This document shows positions 1 to 7,790 of a stretch of DNA of 64,000 nt, piece after piece. The position numbers and the translations under genes are program-made. Position 1 is the first letter of the stretch, and every line of letters begins with the position of its first letter. The notes below the pieces were generated by a model. That model searched no databases and was not told the origin of the DNA. It saw nothing but the letters and a program-made list of their open reading frames with translations. Source of the stretch: Tessaracoccus sp. (GTDB lineage: Bacteria; Actinomycetota; Actinomycetes; Propionibacteriales; Propionibacteriaceae); contig NZ_JADJNP010000001.1 of assembly GCF_016714275.1 (NCBI RefSeq), forward strand, positions 620,001 through 684,000. The letters run 5' to 3'.

Positions 1-91
1 GCCCAGGCTTCTTCGTCGGGAGGCAGGCGTCGCGGAGTACAGCAGGCGTCGCGATACGGACAGCAGGCATCACGGAGCACGGCAGGCATCG
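1..91. repeat. Imperfect short tandem repeat at left edge
   Basis: About four units of roughly 20 nt, each beginning GCAGGCGTC or GCAGGCATC and followed by CGGAG- or GATACGG-like sequence. No open frame of interest runs through it. It lies just before a strong hairpin and beyond the end of lemA, so it is intergenic. The array may continue to the left of the window. Confidence 0.5.
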
Positions 92-94
92 ACG

Positions 95-131
95 ACGACG
101 GCCCGACCCCAGAGCGGGGTCGGGCCGTCGT
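95..131. terminator. Strong symmetrical hairpin, probable bidirectional terminator
   Basis: A perfect 16-bp stem (arm ACGACGGCCCGACCCC and its complement) closes a 5-nt AGAGC loop. It sits 57 nt beyond the lemA stop codon in the direction of lemA transcription. There is no long T run, as is usual for hairpin terminators of high-GC actinobacteria. Confidence 0.7.
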
Positions 132-187
132 GCAATGCCTGGGACGCCGCCGAGCCTTAGCCCCAGCTCCGCCCCACAGGACCGGTG

Positions 188-883
188 TTAGCGCTCCTGC
201 TCGAACGGCTGCTGGTGCTGCTGGATCTGCGGCGCCTGGACCGGGGGCTCTTGCCCGAGGCCTTGGCCGACCTGTGGCGGCTGCGCCGCCGGGCGCTGCG
301 AGATCTCGCCGAAGTTCACTCCGGGGGCCTGGCGAACCGCGGGGTCGTTGACCTCGAAGTAGGTGGCCTTCTCGAACTTCGCGTAGCCGGCGATGATGTT
401 GCTCGGCACCGACTCGACCCGGGTGTTGTAGTCGCGCACGTTCGCGTTATAGAACCGGCGGGCGGCGGCGATGCGGTCCTCCGTGTCGGTCAGTTCGCGC
501 TGCAGCTCGAGGAAGTTCGTGTTCGACTTCAGATCCGGATACGCCTCGACCGAGACGAGCAGGTTGTGCACGGCCTGCGTCAGCTCGGACTCGACGGCGG
601 CCCGCTGCTCGCTCGGCTGCCCGCCGGCCTGGCCCGCGAGGGCGCGGGCCTGGTTTCGCAGCGCCGTGATCTCCTCGAGCGTGTTGCGCTCGTGCGCCGC
701 GTAGCCGCGCACCGTCTCAACAAGGTTGGGGATGAGGTCATAGCGGCGGTTGAGTTCGACGTCGATCTGGCGCCACGACTCCTGGATGACGTTGCGGCTG
801 CGGACGAACCCGTTGTACGCGCCCACGCCCCAGGCGAGGACGCCCAACACGACGAGCACGAGCACGATGAGGACGTAGGTCAT
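188..883 (-). CDS. LemA family membrane-anchored protein
   Basis: A 231-residue protein with one N-terminal membrane segment (about residues 2-24) followed by the helical LemA domain. The family hallmark is visible at about residues 25-60: YNGFVRSRNVIQESWRQIDV, then RRYDLIPNLVETV. The C-terminal 45 residues are rich in Pro and Gln and look disordered. LemA proteins expose a long helical bundle outside the membrane; their biochemical role is unsettled. The gene is last of a minus-strand run, 62 nt after pyrE, and is followed by a strong terminator hairpin. The ATG is preceded by AGGAGAAACCGACC. Confidence 0.9.
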   Translation of the reverse strand: MTYVLIVLVLVVLGVLAWGVGAYNGFVRSRNVIQESWRQIDVELNRRYDLIPNLVETVRGYAAHERNTLEEITALRNQARALAGQAGGQPSEQRAAVESELTQAVHNLLVSVEAYPDLKSNTNFLELQRELTDTEDRIAAARRFYNANVRDYNTRVESVPSNIIAGYAKFEKATYFEVNDPAVRQAPGVNFGEISQRPAAQPPQVGQGLGQEPPVQAPQIQQHQQPFEQER

Positions 884-945
884 GGTCGGTTTCTCCTAAC
901 GATCTGCATTCACGGTACCGGACCCCTCCCCAGAGGGGCAGGAGG

Positions 946-1512
946 TCAGAGCCCCAGGTCGTCGATCCCGACGGCGTAGCGGTACTCGAGGCCCGCCTCC
1001 CGGACGCGCTCGGCGGCTCCCGTTGCCCGGTCGACGACGACGGCGACGGCCACGACCTCGCCGCCCGCCTCGCGGACGGCGTCCACGGCGGTCAAGGCCG
1101 ACCCGCCCGTCGTCGAGGTGTCCTCCACCACGAGCACGCGCCGGCCCGCGACCTCCGTGCCCTCGATCTTTCGCTGCATGCCGTGGGCCTTCGCCTCCTT
1201 GCGCACGACAAAGACGTCGAGACGGCCGCCCTCCGCGGCGCGCGCGTGCAGCATCGCGGTGGCGACGGGGTCCGCGCCGAGCGTCAGTCCGCCGACGGCG
1301 TCGAAGTCGAGGTCTGCGATGAGCTCGTTCATCACGCGCCCGACAAGCGGGGACGCCACGCCGTCGAGCGTCACGCGGCGCATATCGACGTAGTAGTCGG
1401 CCTCACGGCCGGAGGCGAGCGTCACCTTGCCATGCACGACGGCGAGGTTCTTGATCTGTTCGATGAGGGCGGCGCGGTCGATCCGTTCAGTGGAAGCGGT
1501 GCGGTCGGTCAT
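946..1512 (-). CDS. pyrE: Orotate phosphoribosyltransferase
   Basis: The 188-residue product joins orotate to PRPP to give orotidine 5'-monophosphate in cytosolic pyrimidine synthesis. The PRPP-binding loop is visible as VLVVEDTSTTGGSALTAVDA near residues 125-145, and the N-terminal YYVDMRRVTLDG segment is typical of PyrE. Its ATG overlaps the stop of the upstream sortase-like gene (ATGA), so the two are probably translationally coupled. No other pyr gene is nearby, so this is a stand-alone pyrE as in several actinobacteria. Confidence 0.92.
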   Translation of the reverse strand: MTDRTASTERIDRAALIEQIKNLAVVHGKVTLASGREADYYVDMRRVTLDGVASPLVGRVMNELIADLDFDAVGGLTLGADPVATAMLHARAAEGGRLDVFVVRKEAKAHGMQRKIEGTEVAGRRVLVVEDTSTTGGSALTAVDAVREAGGEVVAVAVVVDRATGAAERVREAGLEYRYAVGIDDLGL

Positions 1513-2177
1513 GGAGTCTCCGTCTTTGTCAGGGTGCCGAAGCCGACGGCGCGGTCCGGCGTGGTTACGAGGTCTTCTGCGGTGGTCAGGGTGAGGAGGG
1601 CCTGGGTGGGCACCTCGTCCGGGTGGCCGGGGACGGGGTCGAGTACCCAGGAGTCGTCGGCCTGGACGGTGAGGTCGCCGGGGGCGGAGACCAGTGTGTA
1701 GGTGAAGGTGGCAGCGCCCGTCTCGACGATCACCTCGTCGCCGACCTTCAACTCAAGCAGCCGCCGGAACGGCTCGCCGTGCGAGATCCGGTGCCCGGCG
1801 ACGGCGAAGTTGCCGACCTGCCCGGGCAGCGCGCTGCCGGGATACCAGCCGACGCCGCGGGCGAGCTCGTCGCCGTCGACCCCGGCGATGACAGGCCACT
1901 CGCCGTCGATCGCAGGGATCCGCAGCACCCACGCGGCATGGCCGAGCCCGGGCGGGTCGATGGCTGGAGGCTCAGACGGCGCGACTGGGGGTGGGGAGGC
2001 CGCCCAGGCCGCGCGAAGCTCTGTCGCCTCGCGCTCGGCGACCCGGATGGCGATCGCGGTGGTTCCCCAGACGTACCACGCCAGCGCCCCACCCGCGATG
2101 AGCACGCCGGCGAGTAGAACCGCGGCGAACACGAGTAACGGCGAGACGCGTCGTCGGTCCTCCCGCTTCGCCTTCAT
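1509..2177 (-). CDS. Sortase-family protein lacking the catalytic cysteine
   Basis: The 222-residue product has a membrane helix (about residues 13-37), a short linker and a sortase beta-barrel. The catalytic His (GNFAVAGHR, His129) and Arg (TTPDR, Arg209) are present. The strand that normally reads TLxTC reads LLTLTTAED, so position 200 is Ala (codon GCA), and there is no cysteine anywhere in the protein. Sortases attach LPxTG-type proteins to the wall through that cysteine, so this copy should be unable to catalyse transpeptidation as known. It lies downstream of a two-component system and overlaps pyrE by 4 nt. It may be a pseudoenzyme with a binding role or a decayed sortase; the frame itself is intact. 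Confidence 0.82.
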   Translation of the reverse strand: MKAKREDRRRVSPLLVFAAVLLAGVLIAGGALAWYVWGTTAIAIRVAEREATELRAAWAASPPPVAPSEPPAIDPPGLGHAAWVLRIPAIDGEWPVIAGVDGDELARGVGWYPGSALPGQVGNFAVAGHRISHGEPFRRLLELKVGDEVIVETGAATFTYTLVSAPGDLTVQADDSWVLDPVPGHPDEVPTQALLTLTTAEDLVTTPDRAVGFGTLTKTETP

Positions 2178-2220
2178 GCCCCCATTCTTGCAGCCGCCGC
2201 CGACAGCCCGAGGCCGCCGT

Positions 2221-2874
2221 TCAACCCAGCAGCCCGAACTCGTGCGCGAGGATGACCAGCTGGGTGCGGTCGCGGGCGTCGCACTTGGTCAGCAGGTGGC
2301 TGACGTGGCTCTTCGCCGTGGCGTAGGTGATGAAGAGCTCCCGGGCGATCTCCGCGTTCGTTCTGCCGCGGCCGACGGCGGCGAGCACCTCGCGCTCGCG
2401 CGCCGTGAGGTCGACGAGGCCGGGCGGCGGCGGACCCTGGTGCGCGTGCCCGCGGGCGAGGTACTCCTCGATCAGCCGCGTCGTCGCCCGCGGTGCCAGC
2501 AGCGACTCACCCGCCGCGACCACCTCGATGGCGCGCAGCAGGCCCTCGGGTTCGACGTCCTTCACCAGAAATCCTGCGGCCCCGGCGCGCAGTGCGCCGA
2601 AGACGTACTCGTCGAGGTCGAAGGTGGTCAGTATCAGCACGCGGGTGCGGTTGCCGGGCAGGCCGACGATGCGGCGCGTAGCCTCGACGCCGTCGAGCCT
2701 CGGCATGCGCACGTCCATGAGCATGACGTCGGGCTGCTCGCGGCGGGCGAGGGCGACGGCTTCGACACCGTCGGCGGCCTCCCCCACGAGCTCGACGCGG
2801 GGATCGGAGCGCAGCAGGAGCGCGAAGGCGCCGCGGACGAGCGCCTGGTCGTCGGCGATGGCGACCCTGATCAT
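2221..2874 (-). CDS. NarL/LuxR-family response regulator
   Basis: The 217-residue protein has an N-terminal receiver domain with the acidic pair near residue 8 (IADDQ) and the phospho-acceptor in VMLMDVRMPRLDG (about residue 53). The C-terminal LuxR helix-turn-helix lies in TAREREVLAAVGRGRTNAEI and the following YATAKSHVSHLL. Its ATG overlaps the stop of the histidine kinase gene (ATGA), so the pair forms one signalling unit. The stimulus cannot be read from sequence. Targets might include the divergent alpha/beta hydrolase gene or the sortase-like gene next to it, which is inference. Confidence 0.92.
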   Translation of the reverse strand: MIRVAIADDQALVRGAFALLLRSDPRVELVGEAADGVEAVALARREQPDVMLMDVRMPRLDGVEATRRIVGLPGNRTRVLILTTFDLDEYVFGALRAGAAGFLVKDVEPEGLLRAIEVVAAGESLLAPRATTRLIEEYLARGHAHQGPPPPGLVDLTAREREVLAAVGRGRTNAEIARELFITYATAKSHVSHLLTKCDARDRTQLVILAHEFGLLG

Positions 2875-4025
2875 GACGGCCTCCGCATCGGGAAGCGCGC
2901 GGCGACGCGGTAGGTCGCGTCGGCGGCGCCCGCCTCCAGCCTGCCACCGGCGAGCTCGGCGCGCTCCCGCATCCCCAGAATCCCGTGGCCCTTCTCCCCA
3001 CGCGGCGGGGCTGCGCCCAACGGGTTGGCGACGGTGAGGATCAGCTCGCCGTCCTTCGTCGCCAGCTCGACGACGACTGGACGGCTCGACGCGTGCTCGC
3101 GCGCGTTGCTGAGCGCCTGCTGGACGATCCGGTAAGCAGCAGCCTGCGTGGTGGCGGGGATCGCGTCCTCGGGAACGGGCCCCAGCCGCCAGTCGACGTC
3201 CTGGCCCGCGGCGCTCGCCTCGTCGGCCAGGCGCTCGAGATCGGCGAGCCGAGGGGTGGGTGCATAGTCGTCGTCGGAGCTGGTGCGCAGCGCGCTGACG
3301 AGGCCGCGGATCTCCCCGAGCGCCTCGCGGCTGGTCCCCGCGATCGACCGCATCGTCGCCTCCGCCTCGTCCGGCGCGGACCGCATGACGTGCGCCGCGA
3401 CACCCGCCTGCACGGCGATCACGCCCAGCGAGTGCGCCGTGATGTCATGCAGGTCGCGCGCGATGCGCAGTCGCTCCTCCATCACCGCCTGCGCAGCCAG
3501 CTGGGCCTGTTCGCGCTCGATCATCGCCGACCGCTGTTCGGCCCAGGAGAGCTGTTCGCGGCGTCGCCGCGCCCAATCGCCCAGCACGAACGCGCCCGTG
3601 AACAGGAACGCGTTGTTGATCAGCTGCGGCACCGTCATATAGGCGGGCACGAGCCCTCGAAGCACCATCAGCAGGATCGCGACGACGCCGACGGCTGCCC
3701 ACAGGTGCCGCCGCGGCGCAAGCGAGGCGACAGAGTAGGCGAGCAGGAAGGCGCCGGCGCCCAGCGCCGACGAGGAGTCGCCGCGGACGATGAGGACGGC
3801 GAGCGGGGCGGCCGCGACGACCAACGCGGCGAGCGGCCAGCGGGACCGCACCGCGTAGGGCAGGGCGCCGAGCGCGATCAGCGCGTACGTGGCGCCGTCG
3901 GCCGGCCGACCCGCAGGCCCGTGCGGCGCGCTGACCGCGAGCCCCAGCGCAACCGCGGCGAGGGCGACCGCGACCAGCGAATCCGCTAGCCACGGCGACG
4001 CCCACGTCGCTTCCCTGCGCCTCAT
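2871..4025 (-). CDS. Sensor histidine kinase (HisKA_3 type)
   Basis: The 384-residue kinase has about five N-terminal membrane helices (residues about 12-150), a short coiled coil, and the HisKA_3 phosphotransfer helix with ARDLHDITAHSLGVIAVQAG, where the His after DL is the phosphorylated residue. The HATPase_c domain follows (AAYRIVQQALSNAREH, GHGILGMRERAELAGG). The frame stays open 115 codons further upstream. I chose the ATG at 4025, with GGGAGG just before it, because the upstream extension is Pro/Arg-rich and lacks family character. It is cotranscribed with the regulator downstream. Few extracytoplasmic residues are seen, so it probably senses membrane stress or a lipophilic signal. Confidence 0.88.
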   Translation of the reverse strand: MRRREATWASPWLADSLVAVALAAVALGLAVSAPHGPAGRPADGATYALIALGALPYAVRSRWPLAALVVAAAPLAVLIVRGDSSSALGAGAFLLAYSVASLAPRRHLWAAVGVVAILLMVLRGLVPAYMTVPQLINNAFLFTGAFVLGDWARRRREQLSWAEQRSAMIEREQAQLAAQAVMEERLRIARDLHDITAHSLGVIAVQAGVAAHVMRSAPDEAEATMRSIAGTSREALGEIRGLVSALRTSSDDDYAPTPRLADLERLADEASAAGQDVDWRLGPVPEDAIPATTQAAAYRIVQQALSNAREHASSRPVVVELATKDGELILTVANPLGAAPPRGEKGHGILGMRERAELAGGRLEAGAADATYRVAARFPMRRPS

Positions 4026-4152
4026 CCTCCCAGGGTAGGACGACGGGGGCGCCCTCACATCCGTCTGGGGATGGATCCGCGGTTCCGCCGCCGGCCCGAC
4101 GACGCCGCCGCTGGCGCGGAGGAGCCTGGAGGGAGAAGACCCAGGAGGAGAA

Positions 4153-5628
4153 ATGCCCGCCATCGAAGCCCCATCCCGCAGCGCCGCCGTCGCCATCCCG
4201 ATGTCCGCGCTCGCCGCAGCCCTCGCCGTCGGGTGGGGCGTGATCCAAGGCGTGCTGCTCCCCCGCGGCCCGTTCACAGCCGTCGAGGCCATCGTGACGG
4301 CGAGCCTCAGCGCGTCCATCGGCCTTGCGGCCGGCTGGCTATCGAAGTCGCGCCTGGCCGTCCCTCTCACCCCGCTCCTCTTCGCCGTCGCGTTCGAGGC
4401 CGCGCGCTGGGCGACCTTGGGCGCGTACGCGATCTGGCCGAAGCAGTCGACCTATGGGCTCGTCATGCTGGTCACCGGGCGCGGCGTCCACGGCGTTTTC
4501 ACCCTGCTCCCGCTCGCGCTCGGGGCTCTGTTCGGGCTGGTGTCGCTCGGCGCGGCCGCCCGCCGTCGGGACGCCGCAGCATGGGCGGGCCGGATCGTCG
4601 GAGCGGGCGGGCTTGCCGTGCTGCTTTTCGTGTGCGCGGTCATCATGGCGCCGGCGCGCACCGCCCCGATCGTCGGCGCCGACGGACACGAGCTCCCAGG
4701 CAGCATCGCGGAACTGACAACCGTCCCCGCGAACGGCCACGAGCTCGCGCTGCTCATCCGCGGCCGGTCCACCTCGGCGCCGGTCGTGCTGTTCCTCGCG
4801 GGCGGCCCCGGCGGTAGCGAGATGGGCGCGATGACGGCCGACGTCTCGCTCGAGCAGCACGCCATCGTTGCGACGTGGGATCAGCGCGGAGCCGGAAAGT
4901 CGTACGCCGAGCTGGACCCGGTCTCCACGCTGACGCTGGAAGGCGCCGTCGCCGACACCATCGCGGTCACCGAGTACCTGCGCTCGCGCTTCGGGGTGGA
5001 GAAGGTCTACCTCGTCGGGCAGTCGTGGGGAACGCTGCTCGGGGTGCTGGCTGCAAAGGAACGCCCGGACCTCTACCACGCATTCGTCGGCACCGGCCAG
5101 ATGGTGAGCATCCCGGAGACCGACCGGCGGTTCTACGACGACACCCTGGCCTGGGCGCGCGCCACCGGCCGCGACGACCTGGAGCGGGACCTCGTCCGCA
5201 ACGGTCCCCCGCCGTACGCGGACCTCTTCTCCTACGAGGACGCGCTCGCGCACGAGCACAAGGTGTACCCGTATGACCACTCGCGGGGCGCCGAGGGCCA
5301 GGGGGGCTTCTCAGAGCACCTGTTCGCGCAGGAGTACACGCCGCTGGAACGCGTCCACAATCTCGCGGCGTTCCTGGACACGTTCGCGGTGCTGTACCCG
5401 CAGCTCCAGGACATCGACCTCCGCCGCGACGCCGCAGCCCTCGACGTGCCCGTCGTCCTGATCCAGGGCCGGAACGAGGCCCCCGGCCGGGCCGAGCCCG
5501 CGCGCGAGTGGTTCGATGCGCTGCGGGCGCCGTCCAAGGAGTGGATCGAGCTGGACGTCTCCGGCCACCGCCCCATCTTCCAGCAGCCCGGCGAGTTCGC
5601 GCGGGCGTTCGCCGAGAAGGTGCTCTAG
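4153..5628 (+). CDS. Membrane-anchored alpha/beta hydrolase (proline iminopeptidase-like)
   Basis: The 491-residue protein has four or five hydrophobic helices in its first 180 residues, then an alpha/beta hydrolase domain. Visible are the oxyanion-hole GGPGGSEMG, the family signature WDQRGAGKSY, the nucleophile elbow VGQSWGT and a late His in VSGHRPIF. This pattern matches the prolyl-aminopeptidase branch of S33 hydrolases, with the catalytic domain probably outside the membrane. The ATG follows GGAGGAGAA. It diverges from the two-component system at 2871-4025, so regulation by that system is plausible. The substrate is unknown. Confidence 0.85.
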   Translation: MPAIEAPSRSAAVAIPMSALAAALAVGWGVIQGVLLPRGPFTAVEAIVTASLSASIGLAAGWLSKSRLAVPLTPLLFAVAFEAARWATLGAYAIWPKQSTYGLVMLVTGRGVHGVFTLLPLALGALFGLVSLGAAARRRDAAAWAGRIVGAGGLAVLLFVCAVIMAPARTAPIVGADGHELPGSIAELTTVPANGHELALLIRGRSTSAPVVLFLAGGPGGSEMGAMTADVSLEQHAIVATWDQRGAGKSYAELDPVSTLTLEGAVADTIAVTEYLRSRFGVEKVYLVGQSWGTLLGVLAAKERPDLYHAFVGTGQMVSIPETDRRFYDDTLAWARATGRDDLERDLVRNGPPPYADLFSYEDALAHEHKVYPYDHSRGAEGQGGFSEHLFAQEYTPLERVHNLAAFLDTFAVLYPQLQDIDLRRDAAALDVPVVLIQGRNEAPGRAEPAREWFDALRAPSKEWIELDVSGHRPIFQQPGEFARAFAEKVL

Positions 5629-5629
5629 G

Positions 5630-6436
5630 TCACCAGCCGCGACCTGCGGGGCCGGGCGAGGGCTCGGCCGCGCCGTCGGCGAAGGGCTCCGCGCCCCCGG
5701 GCCAGGCACGGGCATCGCGGGCGGTCAGCCAACGGTAGCCAACGGGGAGGCCTCGCGACTCGCGTTCGACGCCGCGCACGTCGGGGCGGGCGTCCGAGGC
5801 GCTGAGCAGCACGTTACCGAAGCGTTTCCCCTTGTGGACGACCGGTTCCATGCCGACCATCAGGTGCGGCCAGCGGTCGACCAGGCCGCCGGCGAGCCGC
5901 TTGGCCCAGGCGAAGGGGGCGCGGTCGGTGACGTTGAAGACGACGACGGCCTCCTCGCGCGAGACCCTCCGCAGGTCGTCGAGCGCCTCTGCCGTCGCCA
6001 GCTCGCCGGGCACCTGGGCGCCGTCGAACGCGTCGACGATCACCGCGTCCGCCCACCCGTCGGGCATGGCCCGCAGTCCGGCGCGGCCGTCGACATCACG
6101 AACCTTGATCCCGGAGCGCGGTGGCAGCGGCACCTTCCGCCGCACCTCCTCGGTCAACGCGACGTCGGGCTCGCACACCACCTGCGCTGTCCCCGGGCGG
6201 CGCCACGCGATCCACCGCGGCAGTGTCATGCCCGCCCCGCCGATGTGGACGACGCGCAGCCGCCGGCCGGCAGGGGCGTCGAGCAGCGTGTGGTCGAGCA
6301 GCATCGCGACGTGCTGGACGTACTCGAAGAGCAGGAAGTCGGGGCGGTCGGGATCGACGAACGACTGCTGGGTCGGCCCGAAGCGCACCCAGAACGCGCC
6401 GGTCACGTCGCGGTCCGCTACGACGCGGTCGTTCAT
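5630..6436 (-). CDS. Spermidine synthase-like methyltransferase-fold protein
   Basis: A 268-residue protein with a spermidine-synthase-type Rossmann fold: VVHIGGAGMTLPRWIA resembles the SAM-binding GGG loop, VCEPDVALTEEVRR fits the acidic strand, and DAVIVDAFDGAQVP fits the motif that carries the catalytic Asp in true SpeE. Stand-alone actinobacterial members of this family often have no proven polyamine activity, so the name is structural only. It converges on the hydrolase gene with only one base between the stop codons. A basic N-terminal tetramerisation domain typical of SpeE is not obvious. Confidence 0.75.
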   Translation of the reverse strand: MNDRVVADRDVTGAFWVRFGPTQQSFVDPDRPDFLLFEYVQHVAMLLDHTLLDAPAGRRLRVVHIGGAGMTLPRWIAWRRPGTAQVVCEPDVALTEEVRRKVPLPPRSGIKVRDVDGRAGLRAMPDGWADAVIVDAFDGAQVPGELATAEALDDLRRVSREEAVVVFNVTDRAPFAWAKRLAGGLVDRWPHLMVGMEPVVHKGKRFGNVLLSASDARPDVRGVERESRGLPVGYRWLTARDARAWPGGAEPFADGAAEPSPGPAGRGW

Positions 6437-6461
6437 CTGTCCGCCACGGTCTCGGATACGG

Positions 6462-6812
6462 CTAGTTTTGCTGGAGCCGGGCGCGCTCGGCGAGGACGTT
6501 TCGCAGCGACTCGCGCTCGCGGATCAGCCAGTCCGGCGGGTCGGCGAGCAGGACGCCGATCTGCTCGGCATCGAGGGCCTCCGTGATGCCGCCGCGGGCG
6601 AGGCCCGAGCGCGAGACGCCGAGCTTCTGCGCCATCACCTCGCGCGGGAACGGCCCGTTCTTGCGGAGGTCGACGAGCCACTGCGGCGGGTCCGCGCGCA
6701 GCGCATCCAGCTCTGCCCGGGTGATCGGCTGCGTGCGGAACTCCTCGGGCGCCGCGGGCAGGTAGATGCCCAGCTTCCCCGCCGCCGTCTGCGGCTTCAT
6801 CGTCTGGCTCAT
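6462..6812 (-). CDS. DUF5997 family protein
   Basis: A 116-residue soluble protein. The pattern KLGIYLPAAPEEFRTQPITR, then ADPPQWLVDLRKNGPFPREV and KLGVSRSGLARGG, is what I know of the actinobacterial DUF5997 family. The last segment resembles a helix-turn-helix, so nucleic-acid binding is possible. It is divergent from a LysR-effector-like gene across a repeat-rich 302-nt spacer, and that pairing seems recurrent in actinobacteria from memory. Function unknown. Confidence 0.85.
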   Translation of the reverse strand: MSQTMKPQTAAGKLGIYLPAAPEEFRTQPITRAELDALRADPPQWLVDLRKNGPFPREVMAQKLGVSRSGLARGGITEALDAEQIGVLLADPPDWLIRERESLRNVLAERARLQQN

Positions 6813-6832
6813 GGAGGAGAGCCTATCCCCCG

Positions 6833-7099
6833 CTGGTTGGGCCGGAGCACCCCTGGTTGGGCCGGAGCACCCCTGGTTGAGCTGGTCCCGCTGGTTGAAC
6901 CGACGCGTGAGCGCTAGCGAACCGTCGTGTCGAAGTCAATGAGCCGTGGATCGTGCATGGACATGCGCCAGCTCATTGGTTTCGACACGGGCGCTCGTAC
7001 CTCGCGGCCCGGCTCAACCAGCGGTGCTTGCCTCAACCAGCAGTGGGTACCTCAACCAGCGGCGACGCTCAACCAGCGGTACCTGGCTCGGCCAGCGGG
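6833..7099. repeat. Palindromic array of CTGGTTGA-type repeats filling a divergent spacer
   Basis: The left half carries four CTGGTTGA/CTGGTTGG units (6833, 6853, 6873, 6891). The right half carries at least four inverted CTCAACCAG units (about 7012-7080) and a degenerate CTCGGCCAG. In the centre, two copies of a roughly 50-nt element (6891-6940 and 6976-7023) face each other, joined by the hairpin CAATGAGC/GCTCATTG. The element contains the palindrome GAGCGCTAGC. A related copy lies at 30215-30266. No gene is seen in the 302 nt between DUF5997 and the LysR-like gene, so both promoters must lie within or beside the array. Confidence 0.85.
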
Positions 7100-7114
7100 A
7101 CTAGGCTCTGCCCC

Positions 7115-7756
7115 ATGATCAGCACGGCGGCCCCACTGCGGATCGGTTTCGTGCCGGGCGTGACGCTCACCAAGTGGCGGAGGGTCTGGGACGAGCGGTT
7201 CCCGACGCCGCTCGGCGTCGTCGAGGTCGCCGAAGCGGACCAGCGCCGGGCGCTGGTCGTCGGAGACGTCGACATGTGCTTCGTCCGACGACCGATCGAC
7301 ACAGCGGGACTGCACCTAATTCCGCTGTACGACGAGGTCGTCGTCGCGTGGGCGGCGAAGGAGCACCCGATCGCGGCGTTCGCCGAGATCACGCTTGCGG
7401 ACCTCGCCGACGAGAACGTCCTCGACGACCACGGGCAGGTGAGCATCGACGCCGCCGTCGCCGAGGTCGCCGTGCTGCGGGTGCCGATGTCGATCGCGCG
7501 CATGCACAACCGTCGCGACCTGGTCTACCGGCCCATCGCGGATGCCGCCCCCTCGCCGGTGGGTCTCGCCTGGCGGCAAGACAACGAGCACCCGTCCATC
7601 GAGGACTTCATCGGCGTCGTCCGCGGCCGCACCGTCAACAGCTCTCGCACCGCCGCCGCGCACCCGACCCCTCAGGCCGAGAGCGGCGGCGCCTCCGCCC
7701 GGGCGCCCGTCCGACGCGGCGCGTCCGCGCCGAAGCCCCGACGCCGACGGCGCTAG
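7115..7756 (+). CDS. LysR substrate-binding-domain protein without DNA-binding domain
   Basis: The 213-residue product begins directly with the effector-binding fold of LysR regulators (LRIGFVPGVTLTKW, then VEVAEADQRRALVVGDVDMC and LYDEVVVAWAAKEHPIA). The usual N-terminal winged helix-turn-helix is absent. The last 45 residues form a low-complexity tail rich in Ala, Pro and Arg ending in KPRRRRR, which could contact nucleic acid. I placed the start at ATG 7115, because the frame upstream reads through the repeat array. It is divergent from DUF5997; the two may act together, which is inference. Confidence 0.78.
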   Translation: MISTAAPLRIGFVPGVTLTKWRRVWDERFPTPLGVVEVAEADQRRALVVGDVDMCFVRRPIDTAGLHLIPLYDEVVVAWAAKEHPIAAFAEITLADLADENVLDDHGQVSIDAAVAEVAVLRVPMSIARMHNRRDLVYRPIADAAPSPVGLAWRQDNEHPSIEDFIGVVRGRTVNSSRTAAAHPTPQAESGGASARAPVRRGASAPKPRRRRR

Positions 7757-7790
7757 GAGCTGCCCCGCGGACGGCTAGGGTGGTCGCGCC

